Under the pieces are notes generated by a model. The model did no database searches. It saw only the letters and a list, made by a program, of their open reading frames with translations, and had not been told where the DNA came from. Of a DNA stretch of 64,000 bases, positions 16,324 through 27,051 are shown piece by piece (the first letter of the stretch is position 1; every line of letters begins with the position of its first letter). Made by a program: the position numbers and the translations under genes. Location of the stretch: the NCBI RefSeq assembly GCF_900111775.1, contig NZ_FOJJ01000004.1:31535-95534 (forward strand), given 5' to 3'. This stretch comes from Desulfuromonas acetexigens. GTDB lineage: Bacteria; Desulfobacterota; Desulfuromonadia; Desulfuromonadales; Trichloromonadaceae.

Positions 16324-16352
16324 CTTATAACCGATAGGGGGTTGACGGTCAA
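16324..16352 (-). promoter_or_regulatory. Promoter of pta, overlapping a divergent promoter
   Basis: On the minus strand TTGACC (16347-16352), 17-base spacer and TATAAG (16324-16329), 42 bases before the pta start. Its -35 box shares one base, and the palindrome GTTGACGGTCAAC (16341-16353), with the rightward promoter. Confidence 0.65.
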
Positions 16353-16369
16353 CTCCTTTCCCGTAATAT
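16342..16369 (+). promoter_or_regulatory. Promoter of the TonB-like gene
   Basis: TTGACG (16342-16347), 16-base spacer and TAATAT (16364-16369). It diverges from the pta promoter with abutting -35 boxes, so the two probably compete or share a regulator. Confidence 0.6.
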
Positions 16370-16466
16370 CCTCTTCCTTCCCGCCGCAGATTCCTCGCCG
16401 AAAATTCCCGCCTTCATGTATACTGGCGCGACGCATTACGAATTTAAGCGCCCTTTGTATGGACCC

Positions 16467-17438
16467 ATGAATCAGAACCGTCGCTCGGACATCTTCCTGC
16501 TGGGATTCATCCTCCTCTCCCTGCTTTTACACCTGCTCTTTTTGTTTCTAGCCCCCAAACAGACATGGGTACCGGCCGAGGCGGAGAAGAAGCCGGTTTA
16601 TGTCGATCTGCGCCCACCGCAACCCCTGAGCCGGGAACTCGACCTGCCGACCCCCCAAACACCGGAAACACCTCGGGAAACCCCGGCCAAACGCCTGGCG
16701 GAAGTGGATCGCCAGGTGGAAAAAGAAAGTGCCCCCAAGGGGCGAGATTTTGAGGATAGCACCCCCAAGGCCGAAGCGCCCCCCCCGACACCCCCACCGG
16801 CGCCACCGAAACAACCGGCCCCCAAGCCGGTCAAACCTGCTCCGAAAGCGGAAAAAACGCCTCCTCGGCCGACGCCGAAGGCGGTCAAACCCGCCCCGAA
16901 ACAACCCCAGCGTCCTCCGGGAGAAGGGCCGGCGGCGACTCAGGAGACAGCACCTGCTCCATCCGCCCCGGCCCAGCCTCAGACCCCGCGGCGTTCGGCC
17001 GAAGAGCTGAAAAATCTTCCGCTGCTGGCTTCGGCCAAGACCGCCGCCGCCAACGTCGGGGAGCAGTGGCGGCGCAAATACCGGGAGGAAGTCGACGAGG
17101 GCGACACGGTCTGGCTGGATACGGAGAAGGACATTCTCATCTCCTTCTTCCGACGTTTCCGCGACAATGTCTATATGGTCTGGAATTATCCCGAGCGGGC
17201 TCGGCAACTGGGGCAGGAAGGGGTCTGCCTGCTGCGGGTGACGATCACCCGGGAGGGGGAGGTGAAGGGGGTGATTCTCAAGGAAAGCAGCGGCTATCCG
17301 CTGCTGGACAACGCGGCCATGAACGCGGTGCGCAAAGGCGCCTCCTACGGCCCCCTGCCCACCGCCTATCCCAAGGACGAGTTGAACATCATGGTTTTTT
17401 TCCATTACGCTCTCGATCGGCGCCCGTCGCTCTATTGA
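16467..17438 (+). CDS. TonB-family energy-transducing or cell-envelope protein
   Basis: 323 residues from ATG 16467; an earlier in-frame ATG at 16416 has no better ribosome site. One membrane helix (IFLLGFILLSLLLHLLFLFL, residues 9-28) is followed by a long Pro/Lys/Ala-rich spacer to about residue 180 that would cross the periplasm. The C-terminal domain (VYMVWNYPERARQL, GVCLLRVTITREGEVKGVIL, SSGYPLLDNAAMNAV) is a TonB_C fold. ExbB/ExbD genes are not in the window, so a TonB or TolA-like role cannot be decided. Confidence 0.85.
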   Translation: MNQNRRSDIFLLGFILLSLLLHLLFLFLAPKQTWVPAEAEKKPVYVDLRPPQPLSRELDLPTPQTPETPRETPAKRLAEVDRQVEKESAPKGRDFEDSTPKAEAPPPTPPPAPPKQPAPKPVKPAPKAEKTPPRPTPKAVKPAPKQPQRPPGEGPAATQETAPAPSAPAQPQTPRRSAEELKNLPLLASAKTAAANVGEQWRRKYREEVDEGDTVWLDTEKDILISFFRRFRDNVYMVWNYPERARQLGQEGVCLLRVTITREGEVKGVILKESSGYPLLDNAAMNAVRKGASYGPLPTAYPKDELNIMVFFHYALDRRPSLY

Positions 17439-17464
17439 ACGCCCGGGCGCCGACCGCGCGACGT

Positions 17465-17851
17465 TTATTCTTCCTCGGCCATGAACTCCTGATACTCGTC
17501 CGCATCCATCAACTCGTCGAGATCGGCGTTCTCCGCCAGACGGATTTTGACCATCCAGGCATCCTCGTAAGGGGAGGTGTTGACCAACTCCGGCGCATCC
17601 TGCAGTTCTTCGTTGACTTCAATGACTTCACCGGAAAGGGGCGCGTAAACATCGGAGACGGCCTTGACCGACTCGACCACGCCGAAAGGCTTGCCACATT
17701 CCAGCAGCGTTCCCTCCTCGGGCAACTCCACGAAGACCACATCCCCCAGAGAATCCTGGGCAAAATCGGTCACGCCGATGGTGGCGAGACCCTCCTCCAG
17801 CAGCACCCACACATGCTCTTCGGTGTACTTCAATTCTTCGGGAAATTCCAT
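17465..17851 (-). CDS. gcvH: Glycine cleavage system H protein
   Basis: 128 residues from ATG 17849-17851 behind AGGAGGA. The lipoylated lysine lies in GVVESVKAVSDVYAP, inside the usual hammerhead fold (FPEELKYTEEHVWV at the start, EDAWMVKIRL near the end). It shuttles the aminomethyl group between the P, T and L proteins, which are not encoded here. Last gene of the folD-metV-metF-gcvH run, 55 bases after metF, with an acidic tail. Confidence 0.95.
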   Translation of the reverse strand: MEFPEELKYTEEHVWVLLEEGLATIGVTDFAQDSLGDVVFVELPEEGTLLECGKPFGVVESVKAVSDVYAPLSGEVIEVNEELQDAPELVNTSPYEDAWMVKIRLAENADLDELMDADEYQEFMAEEE

Positions 17852-17906
17852 ACTCTCCTCCTGCGATAGGAAACAGGTTCCGACCGCCCCGCGGGCGGCG
17901 GAACCG

Positions 17907-18761
17907 TCAAGCGATAATGTCGCCGATGCGTTCCTCATGCCCCAGGGTCATGAGATGCACCCCCTGGCATAACCGACGTGCATGCCCAACCATCTCACGG
18001 GCGATGGCAATTCCTTCCTCCAGCGGATCAGCTGCGTTATCGAGCCGTTCGATCAGCCGCGCCGGAACCCGGACCCCGGGAATGGAGCGGTTGAGGAATT
18101 CGGCCATGCGCGCGTTTTTAAGGAGCAGCACCCCGAGCAGCACGGGTTTTCCCAACGGAGCGGCCGCCTCCATGAAGCGCGTCAGCTTGTCCACATCATA
18201 AACCGCCTGGGTCTGAAAAAACGCGGTCCCGGCCTGGGCCTTCTTGGCGAATTTCTGGAACATCAGCTCAAAGGGCTCCGCCTCGGGGGTCACCGCGGCG
18301 CCGGCGAAAAAGTGCGGGACCCCGCGCAACGGCTTGTCCGCCATATCGTGCCCCGCACAGAGTCCCCGCACCGCCGCCAGCAGTTGGATGGAGTCGAGAT
18401 CGAAAACCGACCGGGCCTGCGGGTGATCGCCGAAGCAGGCATGATCGCCGGAAAGGAGCAGAAGATTTTCGATTCCCAGGGCGGCCGCGCCGAGCAGATC
18501 GGACTGCAGGGCCAGACGGTTACGATCCCGGCAGGTCAGCTGCAGAATCGGCTCGATCCCCTCGCGCAAGAGAAGAGCGGACAGCGCCAGGGGGGAAAGA
18601 CGCATATTCGCCCCCTGGTTGTCGGTAACATTCACCGCCGCCAGCTCCGTCATCAGCCGGGCCTTTGCCAAGGCCGGAGAGATATCGATCCCCTTGGGCG
18701 GGGCGATTTCGGCGGTGACGACAAAGCGGCCGGCGGCCAGTTGTTCGGCAAGTCTCGACAT
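17907..18761 (-). CDS. metF: Methylenetetrahydrofolate reductase
   Basis: 284 residues. The TIM-barrel family features are RFVVTAEIAPPKGID, AVNVTDNQGANMRLSPLALS, PILQLTCRDRNRLALQSDLL (catalytic and flavin loop), ENLLLLSGDHACFG and AGTAFFQTQAVYD. It reduces 5,10-methylene-THF to 5-methyl-THF with FAD. Direct linkage to metV (26 bases) suggests the MetVF two-subunit form known from acetogens and relatives, in which MetV supplies iron-sulfur and zinc sites. Confidence 0.93.
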   Translation of the reverse strand: MSRLAEQLAAGRFVVTAEIAPPKGIDISPALAKARLMTELAAVNVTDNQGANMRLSPLALSALLLREGIEPILQLTCRDRNRLALQSDLLGAAALGIENLLLLSGDHACFGDHPQARSVFDLDSIQLLAAVRGLCAGHDMADKPLRGVPHFFAGAAVTPEAEPFELMFQKFAKKAQAGTAFFQTQAVYDVDKLTRFMEAAAPLGKPVLLGVLLLKNARMAEFLNRSIPGVRVPARLIERLDNAADPLEEGIAIAREMVGHARRLCQGVHLMTLGHEERIGDIIA

Positions 18762-18787
18762 CTTCGCTCTTCCGAAAGGGTCGGGGA

Positions 18788-19435
18788 TCAGCCCGGGATT
18801 TTATGGCGACCGGGCTTTTGTACCTTCCCCCAGTTTTTGGGTGGGACCGTTCGCGCGAACACTCCCTTGCGGTTCTGCTTCTTGAGCCGTTCGTAAATCA
18901 GGTGCCAGGCGCAGTCCAGTTCACGATCGGCCTCGCATTTGCCCTCCTCCATCCCGCCGCAGGGGCCGTTGAGCAGTCCCTTGGCGCAATTGGTCACCGG
19001 ACAGATGCAGGCGGTTTCATTGAGTACACATTCCCCGCACAGGGAACATTTCTCCTCATACTGACCGAAGCGGCGGATGTTGCCGAGAAAGAGGGAATTC
19101 AGCGCGCCCAGCACGCGCTTGTCGCTGTTGCTGGAGATGGACTGGACTCCGGCGCCGCAGGCCATGACCAGCAGGGCATCGGCTGCCTCAACCTGCGCTT
19201 TGAGCTGACGCAGATCACGCCCTGCGCGCATGATATGGCAGGCTTCGTCGATAATGACGGTTCCGGTCGTTTCCTTGCCGAGACTCGCCAGCCATTCCTG
19301 CATACGGAAGACCTCTTCCTCCCCCCCGGACTTGCAGACCGTGGCACAGGCCCCGCAACCGACGATAAAGAGTCGCTCCTTGCCGTCCAAAATTTCCAGC
19401 AACTCTTCCTTGCTCTTCTGTTCGCTGATGATCAT
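18788..19435 (-). CDS. metV: MetV-type methylenetetrahydrofolate reductase C-terminal/partner subunit
   Basis: 215 residues from ATG 19433-19435; a TTG at 19459 is in frame but lies in the T run of the folD-metV hairpin, so the ATG is preferred. The N-terminal half has FIVGCGACATVCKSGG and VMACGAGVQSI; the C-terminal half is cysteine-rich (CSLCGECVLNETACICPVTN, GLLNGPCGGMEEGKCEAD), matching the MTHFR C-terminal family PF12225. It probably binds iron-sulfur clusters and passes electrons to MetF. Confidence 0.85.
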   Translation of the reverse strand: MIISEQKSKEELLEILDGKERLFIVGCGACATVCKSGGEEEVFRMQEWLASLGKETTGTVIIDEACHIMRAGRDLRQLKAQVEAADALLVMACGAGVQSISSNSDKRVLGALNSLFLGNIRRFGQYEEKCSLCGECVLNETACICPVTNCAKGLLNGPCGGMEEGKCEADRELDCAWHLIYERLKKQNRKGVFARTVPPKNWGKVQKPGRHKIPG

Positions 19436-19453
19436 CGCCGTGGTCCCGTGCAG

Positions 19454-19493
19454 AGACAAAGGCGCCCGAATCCGTTGCAGAGATTCGGGCGCC
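19454..19493 (-). terminator. Hairpin with short T run between folD and metV (attenuator or partial terminator)
   Basis: On the minus strand GGCGCCCGAATC and GATTCGGGCGCC (19482-19493 and 19461-19472) form a perfect 12-pair stem with a 9-base loop, followed by TTTGTCT. It would reduce transcription from folD into metV-metF-gcvH. Confidence 0.65.
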
Positions 19494-19504
19494 GTCTTGG
19501 GGTT

Positions 19505-20359
19505 TTATTTGCCGGCAACACGCCGCTTGGCGCTCTCGACCGTGTTGTAGAGCAGCATGGTGATGGTCATCGGCCCGACCCCGCCTGGCACCGGGGTAAT
19601 GGCACCGGCCCGCTCCTTGGCGGCGGCGAATTCCACATCCCCCACCAGCTTCTTCTCACCGACCCGATTGACACCGACATCGATCACCACCGCACCGGGC
19701 TTGATCCAGTCGCCCTTGATCATTTCGGGCTGGCCGACGGCAGCGATTACCACGTCGCCCCGGGCGACATGCCCAGGAAGATCCTGGGTGCGGGAATGAC
19801 AGATGGTGACGGTAGCGTGTTCGGCCAGGCACATGAGCGCTACCGGCTTGCCGACGATATTGGAGCGACCGACGACCACCACTTCCTTCCCCTTGAGATC
19901 CACCCCGGTATGTTCCAGCATCTTCATCACACCATAGGGGGTGCAGGGACGAAAGAGAGGATTGCCCGTCGCCAGTCGACCGACGTTGTAAGGATGGAAC
20001 CCGTCCACATCCTTCTTGGGGGAAATCGCTTCCAGTACCTTGCTCTCGTCGATCTGCTTGGGCAGGGGCAGCTGTACCAAAATGCCGTCGATGCGCGAAT
20101 CTTGGTTAAGCTGATCGATCAACTGCAACAGCTCGGCTTCACTGGTCGATTCGGAAAGCTTATGCTCGTCGGAGAAAATCCCCGCCTGGGCGCAGGCTTT
20201 CTCCTTCATCGACACATAGACCCGGCTGGCCGGATCCTCTCCCACCAAGACCACCGCCAAACCAGGAGTTGTTCCTTGCGCTTTGAGCGCGCTGACGTCA
20301 GCGGCGATCGTCTGACGGATCTGTTCGGCAATAGCTTTGCCATCAATAAGATTATTCAC
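19505..20359 (-). CDS. folD: Bifunctional methylene-THF dehydrogenase / methenyl-THF cyclohydrolase
   Basis: 284 residues from GTG 20357-20359 behind AAGGAGGTC; the frame is open further upstream but lacks a ribosome site. Signatures are [19 protein letters not shown] (active-site Lys), [49 protein letters not shown] (NADP binding) and the end [18 protein letters not shown]. It interconverts methylene-, methenyl- and formyl-THF. First gene of the C1 operon. Confidence 0.97.
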   Translation of the reverse strand: MNNLIDGKAIAEQIRQTIAADVSALKAQGTTPGLAVVLVGEDPASRVYVSMKEKACAQAGIFSDEHKLSESTSEAELLQLIDQLNQDSRIDGILVQLPLPKQIDESKVLEAISPKKDVDGFHPYNVGRLATGNPLFRPCTPYGVMKMLEHTGVDLKGKEVVVVGRSNIVGKPVALMCLAEHATVTICHSRTQDLPGHVARGDVVIAAVGQPEMIKGDWIKPGAVVIDVGVNRVGEKKLVGDVEFAAAKERAGAITPVPGGVGPMTITMLLYNTVESAKRRVAGK

Positions 20360-20386
20360 GTCCTGACCTCCTTGGATAGTGCGACA

Positions 20387-20415
20387 ACTATACGAAAGGA
20401 ACCCCTGATTGTAAA
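20387..20415 (-). promoter_or_regulatory. Promoter of the folD operon
   Basis: On the minus strand TTTACA (20410-20415), 17-base spacer and TATAGT (20387-20392), 27 bases upstream of the GTG start. The rest of the 410-base gap to the GGDEF gene (20416-20701) shows no gene or clear structure. Confidence 0.7.
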
Positions 20416-20701
20416 CGGGGAAAAGTCCTGATTCCAGGCGGATGGCGTATACGTCGACCATCCTGCACGGAAGGTGTCAACATTTCGACAGCCCGTTTCG
20501 TAGACCTCGGAAAAGCACAACAAACCCCAGCAAAAGTCAAAATACCGACAGCAGGAAATTATCAGATTTGTAACTGGAAAATCGGGGCACTCGCCAAGCC
20601 GCCTAAAATAATCAATAGGCCCTTATTTTTCAGGATGTTAATGGCATCCTTCAGAATTGGCCTAAAAAAATATCCTCATTTTTATTTACTCACCTTTCTG
20701 C

Positions 20702-20717
20702 TGGCATAATAACTGCT
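20702..20717 (+). promoter_or_regulatory. Candidate sigma-54 promoter of the GGDEF gene
   Basis: TGGCATAATAACTGCT fits the -24/-12 pattern, with GG and GC 12 bases apart and TGGCA plus TGCT matches; one T of the -12 TTGC is C. It is 53 bases before the start codon. No consensus sigma-70 pair competes. Confidence 0.5.
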
Positions 20718-20769
20718 AATCAAGTTAGCAACTCAAAGTCACCGCTCAATCCTTTCTCGAGGATAAACC

Positions 20770-21759
20770 ATGACCGCTACCGCCCTGATTATAGACAAAT
20801 CCACCGACCGCCTCCGTGAACTCAAGGACCTCGTCACCGGAACCGGATGCTTCGATCAGGTGCTTTGTTGTGCGACCGGGCGCGTGGCCGTGAAGTGTCT
20901 TGAACAAAACGGAGTCGACATAATTTTTCACGGCACTCGGCAGGTCTCAAGGAAAAGCCTCTCTTGGCTAGGTCGCCTCGAAAAAAACGACTCCTGGTTG
21001 GATATTCCTATCCTGGTTTTTTCTTCAGCGCAACAGCCCGAAGACCGGGTTTCTTGCATCGAAGCGGGAGCCGCCGACTGCCTCTCCCTGCGCATCCCCG
21101 AGCGGGAACTGCGGGCCCGCATTCTGCGCTTTCTTTCCGGAAAAAAACGCATCGAAAAACTGCGCTCAACCAATGAACAGCTGGCGCGCATGGCGATCAC
21201 CGACCCCCTGACCGGCGTTGGCAACCGGCGCCATTTCGACGACGCCCTGAGCGCGGAGTTGAAGCGCAACAACCGCTCTCGCACCCCACTGGCGCTACTG
21301 ATGATCGATATCGATCACTTTAAACGGGTCAACGACAGCATTGGCCATCAGGCGGGGGACCGAATTCTGAAAATTGTCGCTGAAACCCTGCGTATCAGTG
21401 TCCGCAGCTACGACACCCTCTGCCGCTTCGGCGGCGAGGAATTTGCCATCATCATGCCCGACACCTCTGCAGGGCAGGCTTCCTCCGTCGCTGAACGCAT
21501 CCGTCGGGAAATCGCTGCGATCAATGCCCGGGGAACTTACGGTGATTTCCCCCTGACCGTAAGCATCGGCCTGCGTCCGGTGCGGGGGACAGAAACCATC
21601 GAAGCGGCGCAACTGATTTGCGAAGCCGACCAAGCCCTCTATCGGGCCAAGAATGATGGCCGCAACCGGGTGGAAATCTTTCGCCCCGTCGAGAACTTCA
21701 TCTTCACTCAACCGCGCCGTCCGCGCTTCACTCCACTTTCCCCTGCTCTCTCCCTCTAA
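20770..21759 (+). CDS. Diguanylate cyclase with degenerate receiver domain
   Basis: 329 residues from ATG 20770 behind GAGGA. Residues 1-130 fold like a response-regulator receiver (TALIIDKSTDRLRELKDLV, DIPILVFSSAQQPEDRV, GAADCLSL), but the phospho-Asp position (GVDIIFHGTRQVS) is not Asp. The GGDEF domain (MAITDPLTGVGNRRHFD, LLMIDIDHFKRVND, CRFGGEEFAIIMPD) has the active GGEEF and an inhibitory RxxD site (RSYD). It should make cyclic di-GMP, with input other than standard phosphorylation. Monocistronic. Confidence 0.9.
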   Translation: MTATALIIDKSTDRLRELKDLVTGTGCFDQVLCCATGRVAVKCLEQNGVDIIFHGTRQVSRKSLSWLGRLEKNDSWLDIPILVFSSAQQPEDRVSCIEAGAADCLSLRIPERELRARILRFLSGKKRIEKLRSTNEQLARMAITDPLTGVGNRRHFDDALSAELKRNNRSRTPLALLMIDIDHFKRVNDSIGHQAGDRILKIVAETLRISVRSYDTLCRFGGEEFAIIMPDTSAGQASSVAERIRREIAAINARGTYGDFPLTVSIGLRPVRGTETIEAAQLICEADQALYRAKNDGRNRVEIFRPVENFIFTQPRRPRFTPLSPALSL

Positions 21760-21768
21760 TTTTTCATA

Positions 21769-21802
21769 AAAAAATCCCCGGCGTAAAAGCCGGGGATTTT
21801 TT
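21769..21802. terminator. Bidirectional intrinsic terminator
   Basis: AAAAAATCCCCGGC (21769-21782) pairs with GCCGGGGATTTTTT (21789-21802) around a 6-base loop. It ends the GGDEF gene and overlaps the stop codon of the convergent FmdB-type gene. Confidence 0.9.
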
Positions 21803-22055
21803 ATTCGTTAGCCGCCTTCGGACAGCCCGCGCAACCGGAAGAACCGGCTCCCGGGCAGGCCGAAGTGGGGGAAGACGCCTCGGAATAACCCTGCTGATAC
21901 CACCCCCCGCCCTTGAGCGCAAAACCCACCTGAGAAATAAGCTTCTTCAGCGGCGCCCCGCAGCTTTCACAAGTGGTCAAGGGGGCATCGGAAAACTTTT
22001 GCCGAACCTCGATGACCCGCTCACATCCTTCGCAACGATATTCATACATGGGCAT
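21801..22055 (-). CDS. FmdB-family zinc-ribbon protein
   Basis: 84 residues from ATG 22055, with AGGAGG upstream. MPMYEYRCEGCERVIEVRQ and CESCGAPLKKLIS are the paired Cys motifs of the FmdB/CxxC_CxxC_SSSS ribbon; the C-terminus (ACPGAGSSGCAGCPKAANE) adds three more cysteines. The molecular role is unknown; the name comes from proteins near formamidase genes. Monocistronic. Confidence 0.9.
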   Translation of the reverse strand: MPMYEYRCEGCERVIEVRQKFSDAPLTTCESCGAPLKKLISQVGFALKGGGWYQQGYSEASSPTSACPGAGSSGCAGCPKAANE

Positions 22056-22150
22056 GATAAAATCCTCCTGTAAAAATTCGGCGTCAATCTAATCCCTGAA
22101 GATGCGCTTGTCAAGGGCTACGGGAGCCAAATCCTCTTCCCTTCCCCACA

Positions 22151-22181
22151 AAAGACAAGGCCTGGGAAAACCCAGGCCTTG
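22151..22181 (-). terminator. Intrinsic terminator of gdhA
   Basis: On the minus strand CAAGGCCTGGG and CCCAGGCCTTG pair around TTTT and are followed by TCTTTTG, just after the gdhA stop codon. Confidence 0.85.
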
Positions 22182-22208
22182 AATGATTCGCGTTATTGAG
22201 AGATTAAA

Positions 22209-23860
<1,652 letters not shown>

Positions 23861-23891
23861 TAAAAAAAGCAGGGAGCTTCAGCTCCCTGCT
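23861..23891 (-). terminator. Terminator of the ribosomal protein supercluster
   Basis: On the minus strand AGCAGGGAGCT and AGCTCCCTGCT (23881-23891 and 23868-23878) pair with a 2-base loop and are followed by seven T. It is 35 bases after the rplQ stop and closes the S10-spc-alpha gene run. Confidence 0.92.
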
Positions 23892-23926
23892 CATGAATTG
23901 CTTTCATGCTTTTACCGCAACTAAAC

Positions 23927-24307
23927 CTAAGCCTGAGGCGCAGCAGATCCGCTTTCTTCAACCAGTTCAATAATGGACTGAGAAGCATTATCACCCAGAC
24001 GGTTGGCCAGTTTGATAATCCGAGTATAACCACCGGGACGATCCTGATAACGGGGAGCAAGGCGCTCAAAAAGCTTAGCCACAACCTTACGGTCACGCAC
24101 CACCTGCAAAGCCTGACGCCGGGCATGAATATCGCCGCGCTTTCCGAGAGTAATCATTTTTTCAGCAACTTTACGCAACTCCTTGGCGCGGCAATCGGTG
24201 GTGGTGATTTTCTCATGCTCCAGCAGAGAGGTCACCAGGTTCCGCATCATTGCCAATCGGTGGCTGGAGTTCCGCCCGAGCCGTCTTCCGCTTTTATTGT
24301 GACGCAT
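23927..24307 (-). CDS. rplQ: 50S ribosomal protein L17
   Basis: 126 residues starting [20 protein letters not shown], the L17 signature, with [20 protein letters not shown]. Part of the large subunit near the tunnel exit. Last gene of the run, 38 bases after rpoA and before a strong terminator. The Ala/Ser-rich C-terminus is slightly extended. Confidence 0.98.
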   Translation of the reverse strand: MRHNKSGRRLGRNSSHRLAMMRNLVTSLLEHEKITTTDCRAKELRKVAEKMITLGKRGDIHARRQALQVVRDRKVVAKLFERLAPRYQDRPGGYTRIIKLANRLGDNASQSIIELVEESGSAAPQA

Positions 24308-24345
24308 GGTTCTGTGGTCCTTTCTTCGTTATCCTTATCGAGGAG

Positions 24346-25362
24346 TCAGTCTTCCTCGTTTCCCTTTTGTATCAACTTGAGATATTCGGGATCAGGGAAG
24401 TTTTCCAGCTTCATCCCGAGAGTCAGGCCCATCTCGGAGAGGATATCCTTGATTTCATTCAGAGACTTACGGCCGAAGTTCTGAGTTTTGAGCATTTCCG
24501 CCTCAGAACGCTGTACCAAATCACCAATCAGGCGGATATTTGCGTTCTTCAAGCAATTGGCGCTGCGAACGGAAAGCTCCAACTCGTCAACACTACGGTA
24601 AAGATTTTCGTTGATCTTTCCCGAAGACTCGCTGACCTCTTCTTCCACAGGTTCAGCCTCTTCATCAAAGTTGATAAAAATCTGAAGCTGTTCCTTGATG
24701 ATTTTCGCAGCAAACGAAAGGGCGTCATCCGCACGAACGCTGGCATCAGTAAAAACTTCAAGGGTCAATTTATCGTAGTCGGTGATCTGTCCAACACGCG
24801 CATTGGTCACCGTAAAATTGACTTTCTTGATGGGAGAAAAAATCGCGTCGATCGGGATTGTGCCGACCGGCGCCCGCTCATCACGATTACGGTCAGCGGG
24901 AACATATCCTTTACCCAAGGATACGACCATCTCCATCTCGACATCCGCTTCCTGAGAACAGGTGGCGATATGATGCTCGGGATTGAGAATCTCGACATGA
25001 CTATCCGTAATGATGTCACCAGCGGTAATCACTCCGGCGCCCTTTTTTACGATACGAACATTACGACTTTCGTTACCATGTAGGCGCAAGAGTACGCCTT
25101 TAAGGTTGAGAATAATATCAGTAACGTCCTCAGTGACACCAGGGACGGTTGAAAACTCGTGAAGAACCCCTTTGATGCGCACAGAGACAATCGCGGCACC
25201 CTGCAACGAGGAGAGCAGCACACGGCGCAAAGAGTTGCCCAAAGTCGTTCCGAAACCGCGCTCAAAAGGCTCGGCATAGAATTTTCCATAGGTATCGGTA
25301 AGAGTATCCGATTCAATCTGGAGACGTTTGGGCTTGATGAGGTCTCTCCAGTTTTTATACAT
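24346..25362 (-). CDS. rpoA: RNA polymerase alpha subunit
   Basis: 338 residues. The N-terminal dimerisation domain includes [20 protein letters not shown]; an acidic linker ([13 protein letters not shown]) joins it to the C-terminal domain with [20 protein letters not shown] and [14 protein letters not shown], the DNA UP-element and activator contact surface. Scaffold for beta and beta-prime assembly. Follows rpsD by 42 bases, the standard alpha-operon order. Confidence 0.98.
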   Translation of the reverse strand: MYKNWRDLIKPKRLQIESDTLTDTYGKFYAEPFERGFGTTLGNSLRRVLLSSLQGAAIVSVRIKGVLHEFSTVPGVTEDVTDIILNLKGVLLRLHGNESRNVRIVKKGAGVITAGDIITDSHVEILNPEHHIATCSQEADVEMEMVVSLGKGYVPADRNRDERAPVGTIPIDAIFSPIKKVNFTVTNARVGQITDYDKLTLEVFTDASVRADDALSFAAKIIKEQLQIFINFDEEAEPVEEEVSESSGKINENLYRSVDELELSVRSANCLKNANIRLIGDLVQRSEAEMLKTQNFGRKSLNEIKDILSEMGLTLGMKLENFPDPEYLKLIQKGNEED

Positions 25363-25404
25363 TCGTATCCTCCCTAATGAGGTTACAGTTAAAGCCCAAC
25401 CGGA

Positions 25405-26034
25405 CTACTTGGAGTACAATTCGACGATGAGATGCTCCTGGAATGCAGGAGTCGTCATCTCTTCACGAACAGGCAGGGTTTTAACGATCCCCTTAAAGGC
25501 CGCGCGATCAAGCTCGACCCAGGAAGGAAGACCGCGACGCATGACACCATCAAGGGCTTCATTGATGCGCGCCACCTGACGGCTTTTTTCACGCAACTCA
25601 ACGACGTCACCAGGGCGAACCAAGTACGAGGGGATATCAACTCGCCGGCCATTGACAAGGAAATGCCCTTGGCGAACCAAAGAACGTCCTTCGTTACGGG
25701 AAGAAACAAAACCCATGCGGTAGACCATACTGTCCAGGCGACGCTCCAGCAAAACCAGAAGATTCTCGCCGGTAACACCCTTCATGCGGTCCGCCTTGTC
25801 AAAATAAGCATGAAACTGCTTCTCCAACAGACCATAGGTACGTTTGACCCGCTGCTTTTCGCGCAACTGAGTCCCGTAATCCGACACCTTAATGCGGCCC
25901 TGACCATGCTGACCAGGTGCATAATTGCGACGCTCAACGGCACATTTGTCGGTATGACACCTGTCCCCCTTAAGGAACAATTTCGTATTTTCCCTTCTGC
26001 ACATACGACAGACGGGGCCGGTATATCTAGCCAA
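25405..26034 (-). CDS. rpsD: 30S ribosomal protein S4
   Basis: 209 residues. The N-terminus has [20 protein letters not shown] and KCAVERR, four cysteines that bind zinc (C+ form), and an S4 RNA-binding domain follows ([33 protein letters not shown]). Initiator of 30S assembly; in several bacteria S4 also represses the alpha operon, but no S4 target structure was identified here. Confidence 0.98.
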   Translation of the reverse strand: MARYTGPVCRMCRRENTKLFLKGDRCHTDKCAVERRNYAPGQHGQGRIKVSDYGTQLREKQRVKRTYGLLEKQFHAYFDKADRMKGVTGENLLVLLERRLDSMVYRMGFVSSRNEGRSLVRQGHFLVNGRRVDIPSYLVRPGDVVELREKSRQVARINEALDGVMRRGLPSWVELDRAAFKGIVKTLPVREEMTTPAFQEHLIVELYSK

Positions 26035-26055
26035 CGTTCGACCTCCTTGTAAGGT

Positions 26056-26451
26056 TTAGACTCTTCTGCGCTTGGGAGGACGGCACCCATTATGCGGAAT
26101 CGGGGTAACATCCTTGATCAGAGTAATATTGAGGCCCGCTGCTTGAAGGGCACGCAATGCCGACTCACGACCGGAACCCGGCCCCTTGACATTGACAACA
26201 ACACTGCGAAGGCCATGCTCCTGGGCTTTCTTTGCGGCATCTTCAGCCGCGACCTGGGCAGCAAAAGGGGTACTCTTACGGGAACCCTTGAATCCGCGTC
26301 CACCGGCGGTAGACCAGGAAATCACGTTACCGCTAACATCCGTAATGGTCACGATGGTGTTGTTGAAAGTCGCCTGGATGTGCGCCACCCCATTGGCGAT
26401 ATTTTTTTTCTCAACTTTTTTTCTGACTACTTTTTTACCGGGCTTAGCCAT
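26056..26451 (-). CDS. rpsK: 30S ribosomal protein S11
   Basis: 131 residues with a Lys-rich N-terminus and the conserved [20 protein letters not shown] and C-terminal [16 protein letters not shown]. It forms part of the platform near the E site. Between rpsM (11 bases) and rpsD (21 bases). Confidence 0.98.
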   Translation of the reverse strand: MAKPGKKVVRKKVEKKNIANGVAHIQATFNNTIVTITDVSGNVISWSTAGGRGFKGSRKSTPFAAQVAAEDAAKKAQEHGLRSVVVNVKGPGSGRESALRALQAAGLNITLIKDVTPIPHNGCRPPKRRRV

Positions 26452-26462
26452 GGTTCCTCCAG

Positions 26463-26831
26463 TTATTTCTTCTTACCGGCGACAGTCTTGCGGGGACCCT
26501 TACGGGTGCGCGCATTCGTCTTGGTCTTCTGCCCACGCACGGGGAGGCCACGACGATGACGCAGTCCGCGATAACAACCCAGGTCCATGAGACGTTTGAT
26601 ATTCATCGAAACTTCTCGCCGCAAATCACCCTCAACCTTGCCTTCCCGGTCGATGACTTCGCGAATCTTTGCCACTTCAGCTTCGGTGAGATCATCGGTC
26701 CGGGTATTCATTTCAACCCCGGCCTTGCTCAGGATCTCCTGGGAAGAGGAGCGGCCGATGCCGTAGATGTAGGTGAGAGCCACCTCAATCCGTTTATTTC
26801 TCGGTAAGTCGATACCAGCAATACGTGCCAA
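26463..26831 (-). CDS. rpsM: 30S ribosomal protein S13
   Basis: 122 residues; [39 protein letters not shown] and the C-terminal [20 protein letters not shown] identify S13, a head protein contacting tRNA and 50S. The start codon is TTG (26829-26831) behind GGAGGAA, because no ATG or GTG fits the family start. Confidence 0.97.
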   Translation of the reverse strand: MARIAGIDLPRNKRIEVALTYIYGIGRSSSQEILSKAGVEMNTRTDDLTEAEVAKIREVIDREGKVEGDLRREVSMNIKRLMDLGCYRGLRHRRGLPVRGQKTKTNARTRKGPRKTVAGKKK

Positions 26832-26852
26832 TTTCCATTCCTCCTAATCCAG

Positions 26853-26966
26853 TTATCCCTGCCTCTGCTTGTGCTTGGGGTTTTCACAAATAATCCGGAC
26901 AATCCCCTTGCGCTTAATCACTTTACACTTGTCGCAGATTGTCTTCACCGAAGCGCGGACTTTCAT
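26853..26966 (-). CDS. rpmJ: 50S ribosomal protein L36
   Basis: 37 residues from ATG 26964-26966, read directly: [20 protein letters not shown] followed by [17 protein letters not shown]. The zinc ligands C-x2-C and C-x4-H are all present (C+ form). It starts 85 bases after map. The gap between map and rpmJ (26967-27051) does not contain infA. Confidence 0.96.
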   Translation of the reverse strand: MKVRASVKTICDKCKVIKRKGIVRIICENPKHKQRQG

Positions 26967-27051
26967 TGTCTTTTCCTTTACTCATCAAGTTGGTCGCTAA
27001 AGTCGACTTAGCGAATACTATCCAATCACAACGTTCAACCATGAATCATGT

